Assembly (NCBI RefSeq): GCF_016746095.1
Contig: NZ_JAERTY010000002.1
Location: 310,001-374,000 of the forward strand
DNA length: 64,000 bases
DNA from: Sphingobacterium faecale
GTDB taxonomy: Bacteria > Bacteroidota > Bacteroidia > Sphingobacteriales > Sphingobacteriaceae
Direction: 5' to 3'
Shown here: piece by piece, positions 16,611-24,841 of the stretch
Layout: the number at the start of each line of letters is the position of its first letter
Position numbering within the stretch: the stretch's first letter is position 1
Position numbers and translations under genes: made by a program
Notes under the pieces: model-generated
Databases searched by the model: none
What the model was told of the DNA's origin: nothing
The model's input: the letters and a program-made list of their open reading frames with translations, nothing else

Positions 16611-18038
16611 ATGAAATTTTCTATTACACTGTCAATCGCTACTGTATTTGTGTTCTCGTGTACGGTAGCTCAGGAAGTTGCGATTGATACCCAAAAAGAA
16701 GAACTCAACAGTTCTATGAATGCCTTTATAGAGCTTCAACAAAAGCAATTGGCATCTCATCTCGATTCAATCAAGGAGAATATAGATCCTACTCTGGAAG
16801 TCTCCCCCGAAGACCTAGGGATACTGAGAAGGTTGAAGTCTATCTCAAAGGAGGTGCCTTTGGAATTCAACTCACAGGTGAGGAGTTATATCGGTAAATA
16901 TGCATCTCAGAACTACAGGCCCTATATGAATAGGTTGTTAGGGTTGAGCCAGCATTATTTTTCAATCTATGAAGCTGTCTTTGAAGAGACTAAGATACCC
17001 GAGGAGATCAAATATCTTTCCTTAGTCGAGTCCTCATTAAACCCTCATTTGGTTTCTACTTCAGGTGCCGTTGGACCCTGGCAGTTTATGTATGCTACCG
17101 CCAAGTACTATGACTTGGAAATGAATGGTAACATAGATGAGCGGAAAGACGCTTATGCAGCGAGTTACGCCGTCGCTCGATACATTAATGAGGCGTATAC
17201 ACAGTTTAACGATTGGCTGCTCGCTCTGGCTTCTTATAATTGTGGAAGAGGTTGTGTACAGCGAGCGATACAGCGATCAGGATTCACAAATCCTTCCTTT
17301 TGGGAGTTAGCTCCATTCCTTCCTAAAGAGACGCAAAATTATATCCCCAAGTATATCGCGATGACCTATGTTCTTTCGAATGCCGACTATTATGGAATAG
17401 AGGAAGAAGCTACGGAATTACAAATGGCGAGCAAGTTGATTATGGTGGATAAGAAGATTGCTTTGGCAAATGTAGCAGAAGCTGTCGGGGTATCTTTGGA
17501 CCAGTTAAAGAAATATAATCCGGCATTCAAGCAGAATATTGTGGTAGGTTCGGTCGAAAAGCCGAGACGTCTGTTGCTGCCTATTACTGAGGGGACAAAT
17601 GATAGTCTTTTGTATTTAGCTTTAAACAACATTGTGCCCCAAGACTTATTGAAGAGCGAACCGGAAACAAAATTGGCAGTTCAAGGACAGAAGAAATATA
17701 AGGTTAAAAATGGGGAATCTTTAGTCAGTGTATCTAGAAAACTAGGCGTACCGGTTCAGGATCTTATAGCTTGGAATGGGCTATCTTCGAAGAGCAAGGT
17801 TGCTGGCCGTCTCTTGATTATTGAAAAACCTGTAGATTCCCATTTAGCGAATAATGTGAAAGCCGCAGCAGCTCGTGCGAAAAATACTACTGTAGTTTAT
17901 ACCGTCCAAAGAGGTGACTCGCTAGATCGAATAGCTAACAAGTTTTCGGGAAGTTCAGTATCCAGATTAAAAGCTGACAATGGCTTGAAAAGTGATATGA
18001 TCAAACCTGGAATGAAACTTAAAATAAATAAAGGGTAG
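16611..18038 (+). CDS. MltD-like membrane-bound lytic transglycosylase with LysM repeats
   Basis: 475 residues: N-terminal signal (about 1-21), an SLT goose-lysozyme-like domain with the catalytic Glu at about E140 in SLVESSLNPHLVS followed by GAVGPWQFM, and two LysM modules near the C-terminus (about 358-402 and 424-472: YKVKNGESLVSVSRKLGVP and YTVQRGDSLDRIANKF). It cleaves the glycan strands of peptidoglycan; the LysM modules anchor it to the wall. A Cys sits near the end of the signal but the lipobox is poor, so lipidation is uncertain. It is convergent with the phosphoribosyltransferase gene. Confidence 0.9.
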   Translation: MKFSITLSIATVFVFSCTVAQEVAIDTQKEELNSSMNAFIELQQKQLASHLDSIKENIDPTLEVSPEDLGILRRLKSISKEVPLEFNSQVRSYIGKYASQNYRPYMNRLLGLSQHYFSIYEAVFEETKIPEEIKYLSLVESSLNPHLVSTSGAVGPWQFMYATAKYYDLEMNGNIDERKDAYAASYAVARYINEAYTQFNDWLLALASYNCGRGCVQRAIQRSGFTNPSFWELAPFLPKETQNYIPKYIAMTYVLSNADYYGIEEEATELQMASKLIMVDKKIALANVAEAVGVSLDQLKKYNPAFKQNIVVGSVEKPRRLLLPITEGTNDSLLYLALNNIVPQDLLKSEPETKLAVQGQKKYKVKNGESLVSVSRKLGVPVQDLIAWNGLSSKSKVAGRLLIIEKPVDSHLANNVKAAAARAKNTTVVYTVQRGDSLDRIANKFSGSSVSRLKADNGLKSDMIKPGMKLKINKG

Positions 18039-18042
18039 ATAA

Positions 18043-18078
18043 AAGATGCTGCTGCTTAGTAAAGCCAAGCAGCATCTT
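18043..18078. terminator. Hairpin between convergent MltD and phosphoribosyltransferase genes
   Basis: AAGATGCTGCT pairs with AGCAGCATCTT (11 bp, 14-nt loop). The stop codon of the minus-strand gene lies in the loop, so its last codons form the right arm. There is no strong T-run, so termination in either direction is only probable. Confidence 0.5.
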
Positions 18079-18571
18079 CTTCATTATCGATTTCTTCTAG
18101 TTTAACTTCTACATGTTCTTTTAATATAGTAGATAGCTTAGTGCCATAAAAATCACTGAATATAGGGAATTTATGATGGCTTCTGTCTATAAGTACTGCA
18201 GTACGCATTTTCTTTAGGGGTATATTAATGAAAGCTCCCAAGGCATAAGCGAGTGTACGTCCACTATTTAATACATCGTCAATGATAATTATCGCTTTGT
18301 CCTTAGCCATCTCGACAGGTTGATCCGTATTCGCTTCTAGATTTCTTTTACTTTTTTCTATATTGACCTTAATAAGCTCTATTTTTTTTTCAGGAGCAAT
18401 TTCCAAAAGAATTTTTTGTAACCGTTGAGCAAAAATATATCCGCGATCTGCAATGCCCACGAGTACAAAAGACTTTTCTTCAAAATTGTCTTCTAGGATT
18501 TGATAGGCAATACGACGTGATTTTTGCTGTATCTGTTGCTTATTTAATATTAAAGTTTTCTTTGTTGACAT
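18056..18571 (-). CDS. PyrR/Hpt-like phosphoribosyltransferase
   Basis: 171 residues with a type I phosphoribosyltransferase fold. The PRPP-binding loop is AIIIIDDVLNSGRTLAY, and the hood/flexible region resembles PyrR (RSHHKFPIFSDFYGTKLST). It probably transfers phosphoribosyl to a nucleobase (uracil or a purine). In PyrR of Gram-positives the protein also binds pyr-operon RNA; no pyr gene is nearby, so an enzymatic role is more likely here. Substrate not resolved. Confidence 0.8.
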   Translation of the reverse strand: MSTKKTLILNKQQIQQKSRRIAYQILEDNFEEKSFVLVGIADRGYIFAQRLQKILLEIAPEKKIELIKVNIEKSKRNLEANTDQPVEMAKDKAIIIIDDVLNSGRTLAYALGAFINIPLKKMRTAVLIDRSHHKFPIFSDFYGTKLSTILKEHVEVKLEEIDNEEDAAWLY

Positions 18572-18654
18572 AATGAATATTTGACTATGCTAATTTAGTG
18601 AAATTAGGAGAGAAGTGCCATACAATAGACAGGAAAATTATCAAAGAGAGGATA

Positions 18655-18698
18655 TATAGAAAAAGCCTTGATGGATTCCATCGAGGCTTTTTCTATAT
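18655..18698. terminator. Terminator after the NlpC/P60 gene
   Basis: A stem of about 18 bp with one G-T wobble (TATAGAAAAAGCC...GGCTTTTTCTATA, 3-nt loop) lies downstream of the minus-strand NlpC/P60 gene; on that strand it ends in a U-run. It is symmetrical enough to also stop transcription coming from the right or left. Confidence 0.8.
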
Positions 18699-18713
18699 TC
18701 TTTATAAGATTGA

Positions 18714-19289
18714 TTATTTATTGTCTTCCTTATAGTTTGAAACGTCTGCAGTCATCACTCTGTCTTCATCTTTCTTAGGTCTTCCCCCATTATAATAATA
18801 ACGTTGCCAATATGCTTCATTGAGACTGCTGACCATAACTCCTTTACTTGATGAAGCATGTGCAAATTTATCGTCTCCTAGGTAGACTCCAACATGCGTA
18901 ATACTTTTGCTTCTAATTTTGAAAAAAACTAAATCTCCAGCTTGAAGATCGTTTTTTCTGATAGGAGTTACATTGTCATATTGATTCCTACTGTTGTATC
19001 CGATTGTGGTATTGAATACGTTTTCATAAACAGCCAATGAGAACTTAGAACAATCTATACCTCTTTTGGAATCTCCACCTAATCGGTAGGGAGTACCTAG
19101 CCAATCATAGACAAACTGATAGAGTTTTGTACTTGTTGTAGTATTAATAGCTACACCCATTATCTGAGAAAAGTACTCTTTTGTAAGATTATCCTGATCT
19201 CCTGTTTTACTTTTGTTCGTTGTTTGTGCGTGCGACACTAGACAAAAGCCTATAAATAGCATGCCTGCTATTATCTTTTTTGTTTTCAT
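18714..19289 (-). CDS. Secreted NlpC/P60 cysteine peptidase
   Basis: 191 residues: signal peptide (ending LVSHAQ, about 22), then an NlpC/P60 domain with the catalytic Cys at C80 (RGIDCSKFSLAVY), His at H132 (THVGVYLGDDKF) and a second polar residue around H144. Family members hydrolyse the D-Glu-diaminopimelate bond of wall peptides. The region upstream (19290-19573) contains no gene I can support; it has a small hairpin (GTAGAT/ATCTAC near 19322) and AT-rich sequence. Confidence 0.88.
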   Translation of the reverse strand: MKTKKIIAGMLFIGFCLVSHAQTTNKSKTGDQDNLTKEYFSQIMGVAINTTTSTKLYQFVYDWLGTPYRLGGDSKRGIDCSKFSLAVYENVFNTTIGYNSRNQYDNVTPIRKNDLQAGDLVFFKIRSKSITHVGVYLGDDKFAHASSSKGVMVSSLNEAYWQRYYYNGGRPKKDEDRVMTADVSNYKEDNK

Positions 19290-19573
19290 TAAATCGCTTT
19301 ATTTAATTACAACTTTCCCTCCGTAGATGTATATCTACACATCGACATCAACGAAGATAGGGTATTATGGTTGCGGTTCCAAACTATTTTACATTTTTTT
19401 AACAAAACTTTAACTTTTTAATTCTTCTAAACAATTGTATTACAGAGGATACTATGTTTGTTCCATTGTAGGGATTGTAAAATGTTATTTCTGATATAAT
19501 AATGAGCTGGTGTATTTGGTTACCAACTCTGATTAGATAGAAATAGTAGACTAATATTTCTATTTTATTAAAA

Positions 19574-19581
19574 TAAATTTG
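19574..19581 (+). promoter_or_regulatory. thr operon promoter, -7 box
   Basis: TAAATTTG matches TAnnTTTG about 48 nt before the leader-peptide ATG. No -33 TTTG at the expected distance was found. Confidence 0.5.
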
Positions 19582-19629
19582 CATTTGTTGTTATAGTTGT
19601 ATTATCTTTATGAAAAATTTACAAAAGAG

Positions 19630-19710
19630 ATGTTTTTAAGCACTATTATTTCAACAACTATTATTACCACCGGGATAGATTCTGGAGGAAGTAGTTCTAT
19701 GGTGCAATGA
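19630..19710 (+). CDS. thrL: thr operon leader peptide
   Basis: A 26-codon ORF whose product begins MFLSTIISTTIITTG and ends SSSMVQ, followed by TGA. Five of its first 14 residues are Thr and four are Ile. This is the classic composition of a thr attenuation leader (compare the run of Thr and Ile codons in enterobacterial ThrL). It is followed by a terminator (19732-19766) and then thrA. It is too short for standard gene calling. Ribosome stalling at the Thr/Ile codons would regulate the operon; this mechanism is inferred from the architecture. Confidence 0.85.
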   Translation: MFLSTIISTTIITTGIDSGGSSSMVQ

Positions 19711-19766
19711 TTAAGTGTAACGAATATATAGAGCCTTCCTCCAGAAAAGAGGAAGGCTTTTTTTTT
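19684..19766 (+). promoter_or_regulatory. thr attenuator (antiterminator and terminator)
   Basis: The terminator stem is AGCCTTCCTC (19732-19741) with GAGGAAGGCT (19749-19758) and a T-run to 19766. A competing segment inside the leader ORF, GGAGGAAG (19684-19691), is perfectly complementary to CTTCCTCC (19735-19742). A ribosome stalled at the Thr codons (19642-19671) would leave that segment free to pair and block the terminator. The segment that would sequester it when translation is complete is not certain. Confidence 0.8.
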
Positions 19767-19798
19767 GAACTATTTTGACACAAACTAATATAAAACTG

Positions 19799-22249
19799 AT
19801 GAAGGTATTAAAATTTGGAGGAACTTCGGTAGGTACAAAAGAAAGTATCCAAGAGGTGTTGGCAATCGTTAAGGAATCTTTTGATAAAGGAGAGAAGCCG
19901 CTTGTTGTTTTGTCTGCAATGTCGGGTGTAACGAACTTGCTTACCCAAATGGCAGAACATGCTGCTGAAGGAAAGCCGTTTGATGAGAATCTGAAAGTGT
20001 TGGAGGAAAAGCATTTCGATGTTGTAAAGAGTCTTATCGCGGTCAAATTCCAAAATCCGGTATTTACCAAGTTAAAGCTTATGCTCAACGACCTGGATGA
20101 AATCCTACAAGGCGTCTTTGCTTTGAGAGAGTTGAGTATGCAGAGCAAAGACCTGATTGTCTCTTTTGGCGAGCGCTTTTCAAATTATTTGGTTTCTAAG
20201 ATTATGGAGCAATATATACCGGAGTCTGAGTATATCAATGCTTCTCACTATGTCAAGACGGATTCCAATTTCGGGAATGCCCACATCAATGAAGAGTTGA
20301 CGACACAGCTTATCCACGCGCTATCTTATACCCACGCAGATAAATTGTTGTTTGTTACTGGTTTTATAGGGTCCAATGATAAGGGACGGGTGACAACATT
20401 GGGCCGTGGAGGTTCTGATTATACAGCTGCCATCTTTGGAGCTGTCCTAGGAGCTTCTGTTATCGAAATCTGGACAGACGTAAACGGAATGATGACAGCC
20501 GATCCTCGGATTGTTAAAAAGGCATTTTCGTTACCTATATTATCTTATACGGAAGCAATGGAACTCTCGTACTTTGGGGCCAAGGTAATCTACCCGCCGA
20601 CGATGATTCCGGCATTCATGAAAAAAATACCTATAGCTATTCGTAATACCTTTGAACCTCATTTGGCAGGAACCGTTATCCAATTTGAATCGGATAAGTC
20701 TAGTTATCCTATAAAAGGTATATCGTCTATTTCAGATATATCTATTATCAATCTTACAGGAAGCGGAATGATCGGTAAGTCAGGGTTTTCCGGTCGACTT
20801 TTTACGATGTTGGCAAGAGAGCAGATAAACGTGATTCTAATCACACAATCATCCTCTGAGCATAGCATAACATTTGCGGTCAATCCGCAAGAGGTAGTGA
20901 AAGCATTGCAATTGATCGCTGTTGAATTTGAATTAGAGCTTGAAGCCAATAAGCTTATTATGCCTGAGCTGGAAGAGAATCTTTCTGTCTTGGCTATAGT
21001 AGGCGAGAATATGAAGCGTACTCCAGGTATATCAGGAAGGTTGTTTCATGCATTGGGGCGGAATGGTATAAATGTACGCGCTATCGCCCAAGGATCGTCA
21101 GAATTCAATATATCGGTTATTATTTCAAAAGATGACCTTGGCAAGGCGTTGAATGCCGTGCATGATGCTTTCTTTGCCGAGCTGAAAAAGACTTTACATG
21201 TCTTTAACCTAGGTACGGGGAATATCGGTGCTACATTATTTAAACAGCTGTATGAACAGCATGATTTTCTATTGGACAATAATGATATCGAAGTAAAGGT
21301 CGTCGGGATTTCTAACTCTCGGAAAATGCACTTTAACGAAGCGGGCATTAATCTAGAAGACTGGCAAGAAGATTTGGAAAGCAATGGAGAAATAGCAGAT
21401 CTATCCGGTTTCATGGAAAGAATGAGAGCAATGAATCTGCCAAATTGTGTTTTTATAGATAATACAGCGAGCAAGTTGCCTGCTACTTATTATGAAGACA
21501 TCTTTAAATCCAATATATCTATCGTAACATGTAATAAGATCGCTAATTCGGGCGATTATGCACAATATCGTTCGTTGAGAGACACGGCGCGCTTACACGG
21601 CGTTGACTTTTTCTATGAAACCAATGTAGGAGCCGGGCTACCTATTGTACGTGTTTTAAAAGACCTGATGATGAGCGGGGATCGGATTTTAAAGATAGAA
21701 GCAATTCTGTCGGGTACGATCTCTTATATCTTTAATAATTTCGTTGGCGATGCTTCTTTCTATGAAGTTGTGAAAAAGGCACAGGAGTTGGGTTATACAG
21801 AGCCTGACCCACGTGATGATCTGGGAGGAGTAGATTTTATGCGTAAAATGTTGATTTTGGCAAGAGATGGAGGCCATGTAATCGAAGCATCTGATGTCGA
21901 TTTAGGCGCTATCCTGCCCGATTCCTGTCTGCAGGCGGCCTCTGTTGATGAGTTTTATGCCGAATTATTGAAAGCAGACCAGTATTTTAATACATTGAAG
22001 GATAAAGCGGCAAGCGAAAATAAAGTCATCCGTTACATCGGTACATTGAAAGATGGTAAGGTGAAGATCTCTCTGCAGATGGTCGATAGCTCACATCCTT
22101 TCTTTGCACTATCCGGTAGTGATAATATCATCTCGTTTACAACGGAACGGTATAAGGAACGTCCGCTCGTCGTGAAGGGGCCTGGAGCCGGAGCAGAAGT
22201 AACAGCAGGAGGCGTATTTGCCGATTTAATTAATGTCGGTGCCAGGTAA
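19799..22249 (+). CDS. thrA: Bifunctional aspartokinase / homoserine dehydrogenase
   Basis: 816 residues. The N-terminal aspartokinase begins KVLKFGGTSVGT and continues to about 290, with TTLGRGGSDYTAA for ATP/aspartate binding; two ACT domains (about 310-460) carry feedback control; the C-terminal homoserine dehydrogenase starts with the nucleotide-binding FNLGTGNIGATLF and has GTISYIFNNF and TEPDPRDDLGGVDFMRKML. The start is the ATG at 19799, after the attenuator; an earlier TTG overlaps the terminator tail. First structural gene of thrA-thrB-thrC, controlled by the leader. Confidence 0.97.
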   Translation: MKVLKFGGTSVGTKESIQEVLAIVKESFDKGEKPLVVLSAMSGVTNLLTQMAEHAAEGKPFDENLKVLEEKHFDVVKSLIAVKFQNPVFTKLKLMLNDLDEILQGVFALRELSMQSKDLIVSFGERFSNYLVSKIMEQYIPESEYINASHYVKTDSNFGNAHINEELTTQLIHALSYTHADKLLFVTGFIGSNDKGRVTTLGRGGSDYTAAIFGAVLGASVIEIWTDVNGMMTADPRIVKKAFSLPILSYTEAMELSYFGAKVIYPPTMIPAFMKKIPIAIRNTFEPHLAGTVIQFESDKSSYPIKGISSISDISIINLTGSGMIGKSGFSGRLFTMLAREQINVILITQSSSEHSITFAVNPQEVVKALQLIAVEFELELEANKLIMPELEENLSVLAIVGENMKRTPGISGRLFHALGRNGINVRAIAQGSSEFNISVIISKDDLGKALNAVHDAFFAELKKTLHVFNLGTGNIGATLFKQLYEQHDFLLDNNDIEVKVVGISNSRKMHFNEAGINLEDWQEDLESNGEIADLSGFMERMRAMNLPNCVFIDNTASKLPATYYEDIFKSNISIVTCNKIANSGDYAQYRSLRDTARLHGVDFFYETNVGAGLPIVRVLKDLMMSGDRILKIEAILSGTISYIFNNFVGDASFYEVVKKAQELGYTEPDPRDDLGGVDFMRKMLILARDGGHVIEASDVDLGAILPDSCLQAASVDEFYAELLKADQYFNTLKDKAASENKVIRYIGTLKDGKVKISLQMVDSSHPFFALSGSDNIISFTTERYKERPLVVKGPGAGAEVTAGGVFADLINVGAR

Positions 22250-22289
22250 GCCGTTACATAAGAATTTGATTCAGTTTAACAGTCGAGTT

Positions 22290-23282
22290 ATGAACGAAAT
22301 AAAATTAGAGAAGAAAGTAAACTTTGATAATATAAAAGATAAGGTTCGGGTTTTTGCGCCTGCTACCGTGGCAAATATGATCTGTGGCTTTGATATCCTG
22401 GGCTTTGCTGTCAATGAACCCGGCGATGAGGTCAAGATGTATCGCGTAGCCGAACCAGGGGTCCGTATCCGTTCGATAGCAGGGGATGACGGACGCCTGC
22501 CTCTGGATGCCGACCGTAATACGGTGAGTGCTTGTGTGAAGATGCTGTTGCGGGATCTGGGAGTTGCAGATACCATTGGTGTGGAGATTGAACTTATCAA
22601 GCATATGCCAATAGGTTCTGGCTTAGGCTCTAGCTCTGCGAGCACCGTTGCTGGTCTGTATGCTATTAATGCTTTGTTGGGAACACCTCTTACGAAGGAA
22701 GAGTTAATGCCCTACTGTGTAGAAGGGGAGCGCCTGGCGTGTGGACATGGACATGCTGATAATGTCGCACCAGCATTGATGGGGGGAGTCGCGCTGATTC
22801 GCGGACAGGAAGCACTGGACGTCATAAAGCTCCCCGTACCCGGAGATCTCTATGCTGGAATTGTGTTTCCACAGGTTGATGTACCGACACGGGATGCCCG
22901 CCAGCTCATAAAAGATAAGGTGCTATTGAAAGAAGCTGTCGTGCAATGGGGCAATATCGCAGGGTTGATTGCAGGTCTTTTTCAAAATGATTATGATTTG
23001 ATAGGTCGCAGTATGCAGGATGTCTTGATCGAACCTACACGCGCTATTTTGATTCCTGAATTTTATGAAATGAAGCGGATCGCCCTAGAATGTGGGGCGT
23101 TAAGCTTTGGGATATCGGGATCTGGACCGTCGGTTGTAACCATCTCCAGAGGCGAAGATATCGCTCGTGTAGCGACCACTAAGATTAAAGAACACCTGTC
23201 GTCAAAAGAAATCGATAGCTATCAGTATGTGTCTGCTGTTAATGTCGAGGGGCCTCGACTGTTGGAGTTTGATAACCTATAG
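22290..23282 (+). CDS. thrB: Homoserine kinase
   Basis: 330 residues of the GHMP kinase family; it phosphorylates homoserine in the threonine pathway. The ATP-binding motif MPIGSGLGSSSASTVAG is clear, as are ATVANMICGFDILGFAV near the start and FGISGSGPSVVTIS near the end. The ATG at 22290 is chosen because the family N-terminus follows it; the frame is open further up through the end of thrA. It lies 40 bp after thrA and 120 bp before thrC. Confidence 0.96.
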   Translation: MNEIKLEKKVNFDNIKDKVRVFAPATVANMICGFDILGFAVNEPGDEVKMYRVAEPGVRIRSIAGDDGRLPLDADRNTVSACVKMLLRDLGVADTIGVEIELIKHMPIGSGLGSSSASTVAGLYAINALLGTPLTKEELMPYCVEGERLACGHGHADNVAPALMGGVALIRGQEALDVIKLPVPGDLYAGIVFPQVDVPTRDARQLIKDKVLLKEAVVQWGNIAGLIAGLFQNDYDLIGRSMQDVLIEPTRAILIPEFYEMKRIALECGALSFGISGSGPSVVTISRGEDIARVATTKIKEHLSSKEIDSYQYVSAVNVEGPRLLEFDNL

Positions 23283-23312
23283 AAAAGCCCAAAGCTAACT
23301 AATGACCATTGA

Positions 23313-23408
23313 AAATTATATACATATGAAATACTCATGTTTAGCGGAGCATAAACCGTCATGAGTATTCCATGTGACAGATAACAGTCAAATTATATAC
23401 ATATGAAA
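23313..23408 (+). repeat. Duplicated thrC start region with mini-ORF and hairpin
   Basis: A 19-bp sequence (AAATTATATACATATGAAA) occurs at 23313-23331 and again at 23390-23408, where it holds the thrC ATG. In the first copy the ATG (23326) opens a 12-codon ORF (MKYSCLAEHKPS, stop at 23362-23364). Between the copies AATACTCATG (23330-23339) and CATGAGTATT (23360-23369) form a 10-bp stem that would enclose part of this mini-ORF. The function is unknown; a translational control element or a local duplication scar are both possible. Confidence 0.75.
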
Positions 23409-24710
23409 CTTTATAGCACAAATAATAAAGCATTGCGTGTTTCTTTTCAAGAAGCCGTTTTTAACGCTCTCCCTCAGGATAAGGGATTGTATATGCCAGA
23501 AGTCATCCCACAATTAGATCCTTTTTTTATCCAGAATATACAACAATATTCACTTCAGGAGATCGCTTTGGCGGTGGCCTCAGCATTGATCGGTGATGAT
23601 ATCCCTAAGGCGGACTTGAAAAAGATTGTTGATGATGCCATTAATTTTGATGCCCCGGTTAAGTTCTTGAATGCAGAGACGGCTGTTTTGGAATTGTTCC
23701 ATGGACCTTCTTATGCTTTCAAAGATTTTGGAGCTCGTTTTATGAGTCGGATCATGGGGTACTTCTCTCAAAAAGGCGATCAACTCTTGGATGTCTTGGT
23801 CGCGACATCAGGAGATACCGGTGGAGCAGTGGCTTTAGGCTTTTTAGGAGTTGAAGGAACGCGTGTCACGATTTTGTACCCTAAGGGAAAAGTATCTAAG
23901 GTACAGGAGGAGCAGTTAACGACTAATGGACAGAATATTAGAGCGCTGGAAGTAGATGGTACATTTGATGACTGTCAGGCTTTGGTGAAAGAGGCTTTTA
24001 ATGATCGCGAACTTAATAGTGTGTTGCGTCTCACATCAGCAAACTCAATCAATATTTCCCGATTGATTCCTCAGACATTCTACTACTTTTGGGCTTATGC
24101 GCAATTGAAAGCTCAGGGGATCTCTGAAGTCGTATTTACAGTGCCTAGCGGCAATTTTGGGAATATCGGTGCTGGGTTATTGGCCTATAAAATGGGACTC
24201 CCAGTAACGCATTTTGTTGCAGGGACAAATGTAAATGATACCGTTCCCCGCTTTCTTCGTTCGGGTAACTATGAACCCAAGCCTTCCGTTCAAACACTAG
24301 CCAATGCTATGGATGTAGGTAATCCAAGTAACTGGGTCAGAATACAAGATATGTTTGATGGAGATTTAGAACACCTTCGAGGTATGGTCTCTTCGTATAC
24401 CTATGACGATGTTGCGACTGAACAAGCGATGAAAGAGCTGTATGAAAAATATAATTACATAGCTTGCCCTCACACTGCGATAGCTTATCTGGCATCGGAG
24501 GCATATCGTAGAGATACACCGGGGACCTACGCTTCTGTATTTTTATCAACGGCACACCCTTGTAAATTTCCAGACGCAATAGACGAAGCGGTATTTGCCA
24601 AAGTAACTCTTCCTAAGGGAGCAGTAGATTTGTCCAATAAACCTAAGCTTGCGACGGATTTAAAAGTCAGATATGAAGATTTTAAAGCCTATTTACTCGC
24701 TAGTAGATAG
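23403..24710 (+). CDS. thrC: Threonine synthase
   Basis: 435 residues of the PLP-dependent fold II family, converting O-phosphohomoserine to threonine. The PLP-lysine motif is GPSYAFKDFGARFM and the phosphate-binding glycine-rich stretch is ATSGDTGGAVALGF; VPSGNFGNIGAGLLA follows. Length fits the bacterial ThrC class. Last gene of the thr operon, followed by a terminator 20 bp later. Confidence 0.97.
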   Translation: MKLYSTNNKALRVSFQEAVFNALPQDKGLYMPEVIPQLDPFFIQNIQQYSLQEIALAVASALIGDDIPKADLKKIVDDAINFDAPVKFLNAETAVLELFHGPSYAFKDFGARFMSRIMGYFSQKGDQLLDVLVATSGDTGGAVALGFLGVEGTRVTILYPKGKVSKVQEEQLTTNGQNIRALEVDGTFDDCQALVKEAFNDRELNSVLRLTSANSINISRLIPQTFYYFWAYAQLKAQGISEVVFTVPSGNFGNIGAGLLAYKMGLPVTHFVAGTNVNDTVPRFLRSGNYEPKPSVQTLANAMDVGNPSNWVRIQDMFDGDLEHLRGMVSSYTYDDVATEQAMKELYEKYNYIACPHTAIAYLASEAYRRDTPGTYASVFLSTAHPCKFPDAIDEAVFAKVTLPKGAVDLSNKPKLATDLKVRYEDFKAYLLASR

Positions 24711-24729
24711 ACTGATCGTCCTATATTCG

Positions 24730-24766
24730 AAAAGAGCAGTATCCGATAGGAACTGCTCTTTTTTTG
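24730..24766 (+). terminator. thr operon terminator
   Basis: AGAGCAGT pairs with ACTGCTCT around an 11-nt loop, followed by seven or more T. Confidence 0.88.
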
Positions 24767-24829
24767 TTTAGTTTGGAATAAAATTTTGAAAAAGTTTAAA
24801 ATAAATAATATTGTTTGCTTCTTCAGTTT

Positions 24830-24837
24830 TATTTTTG
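24830..24837 (+). promoter_or_regulatory. Leaderless-type promoter of the rlmI-like gene
   Basis: TATTTTTG (perfect TAnnTTTG) ends 4 nt before the ATG at 24842, so transcription would start at or around the start codon. The sequence TATTTTTGTGC-N-ATG is the same as at hemJ. Confidence 0.6.
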
Positions 24838-24841
24838 TGCG

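Noticed and set aside
19399..19584. 61-codon minus-strand ORF in the gap upstream of the thr leader
   Set aside because: Very AT-rich composition gives long chance frames; no start context or domain.
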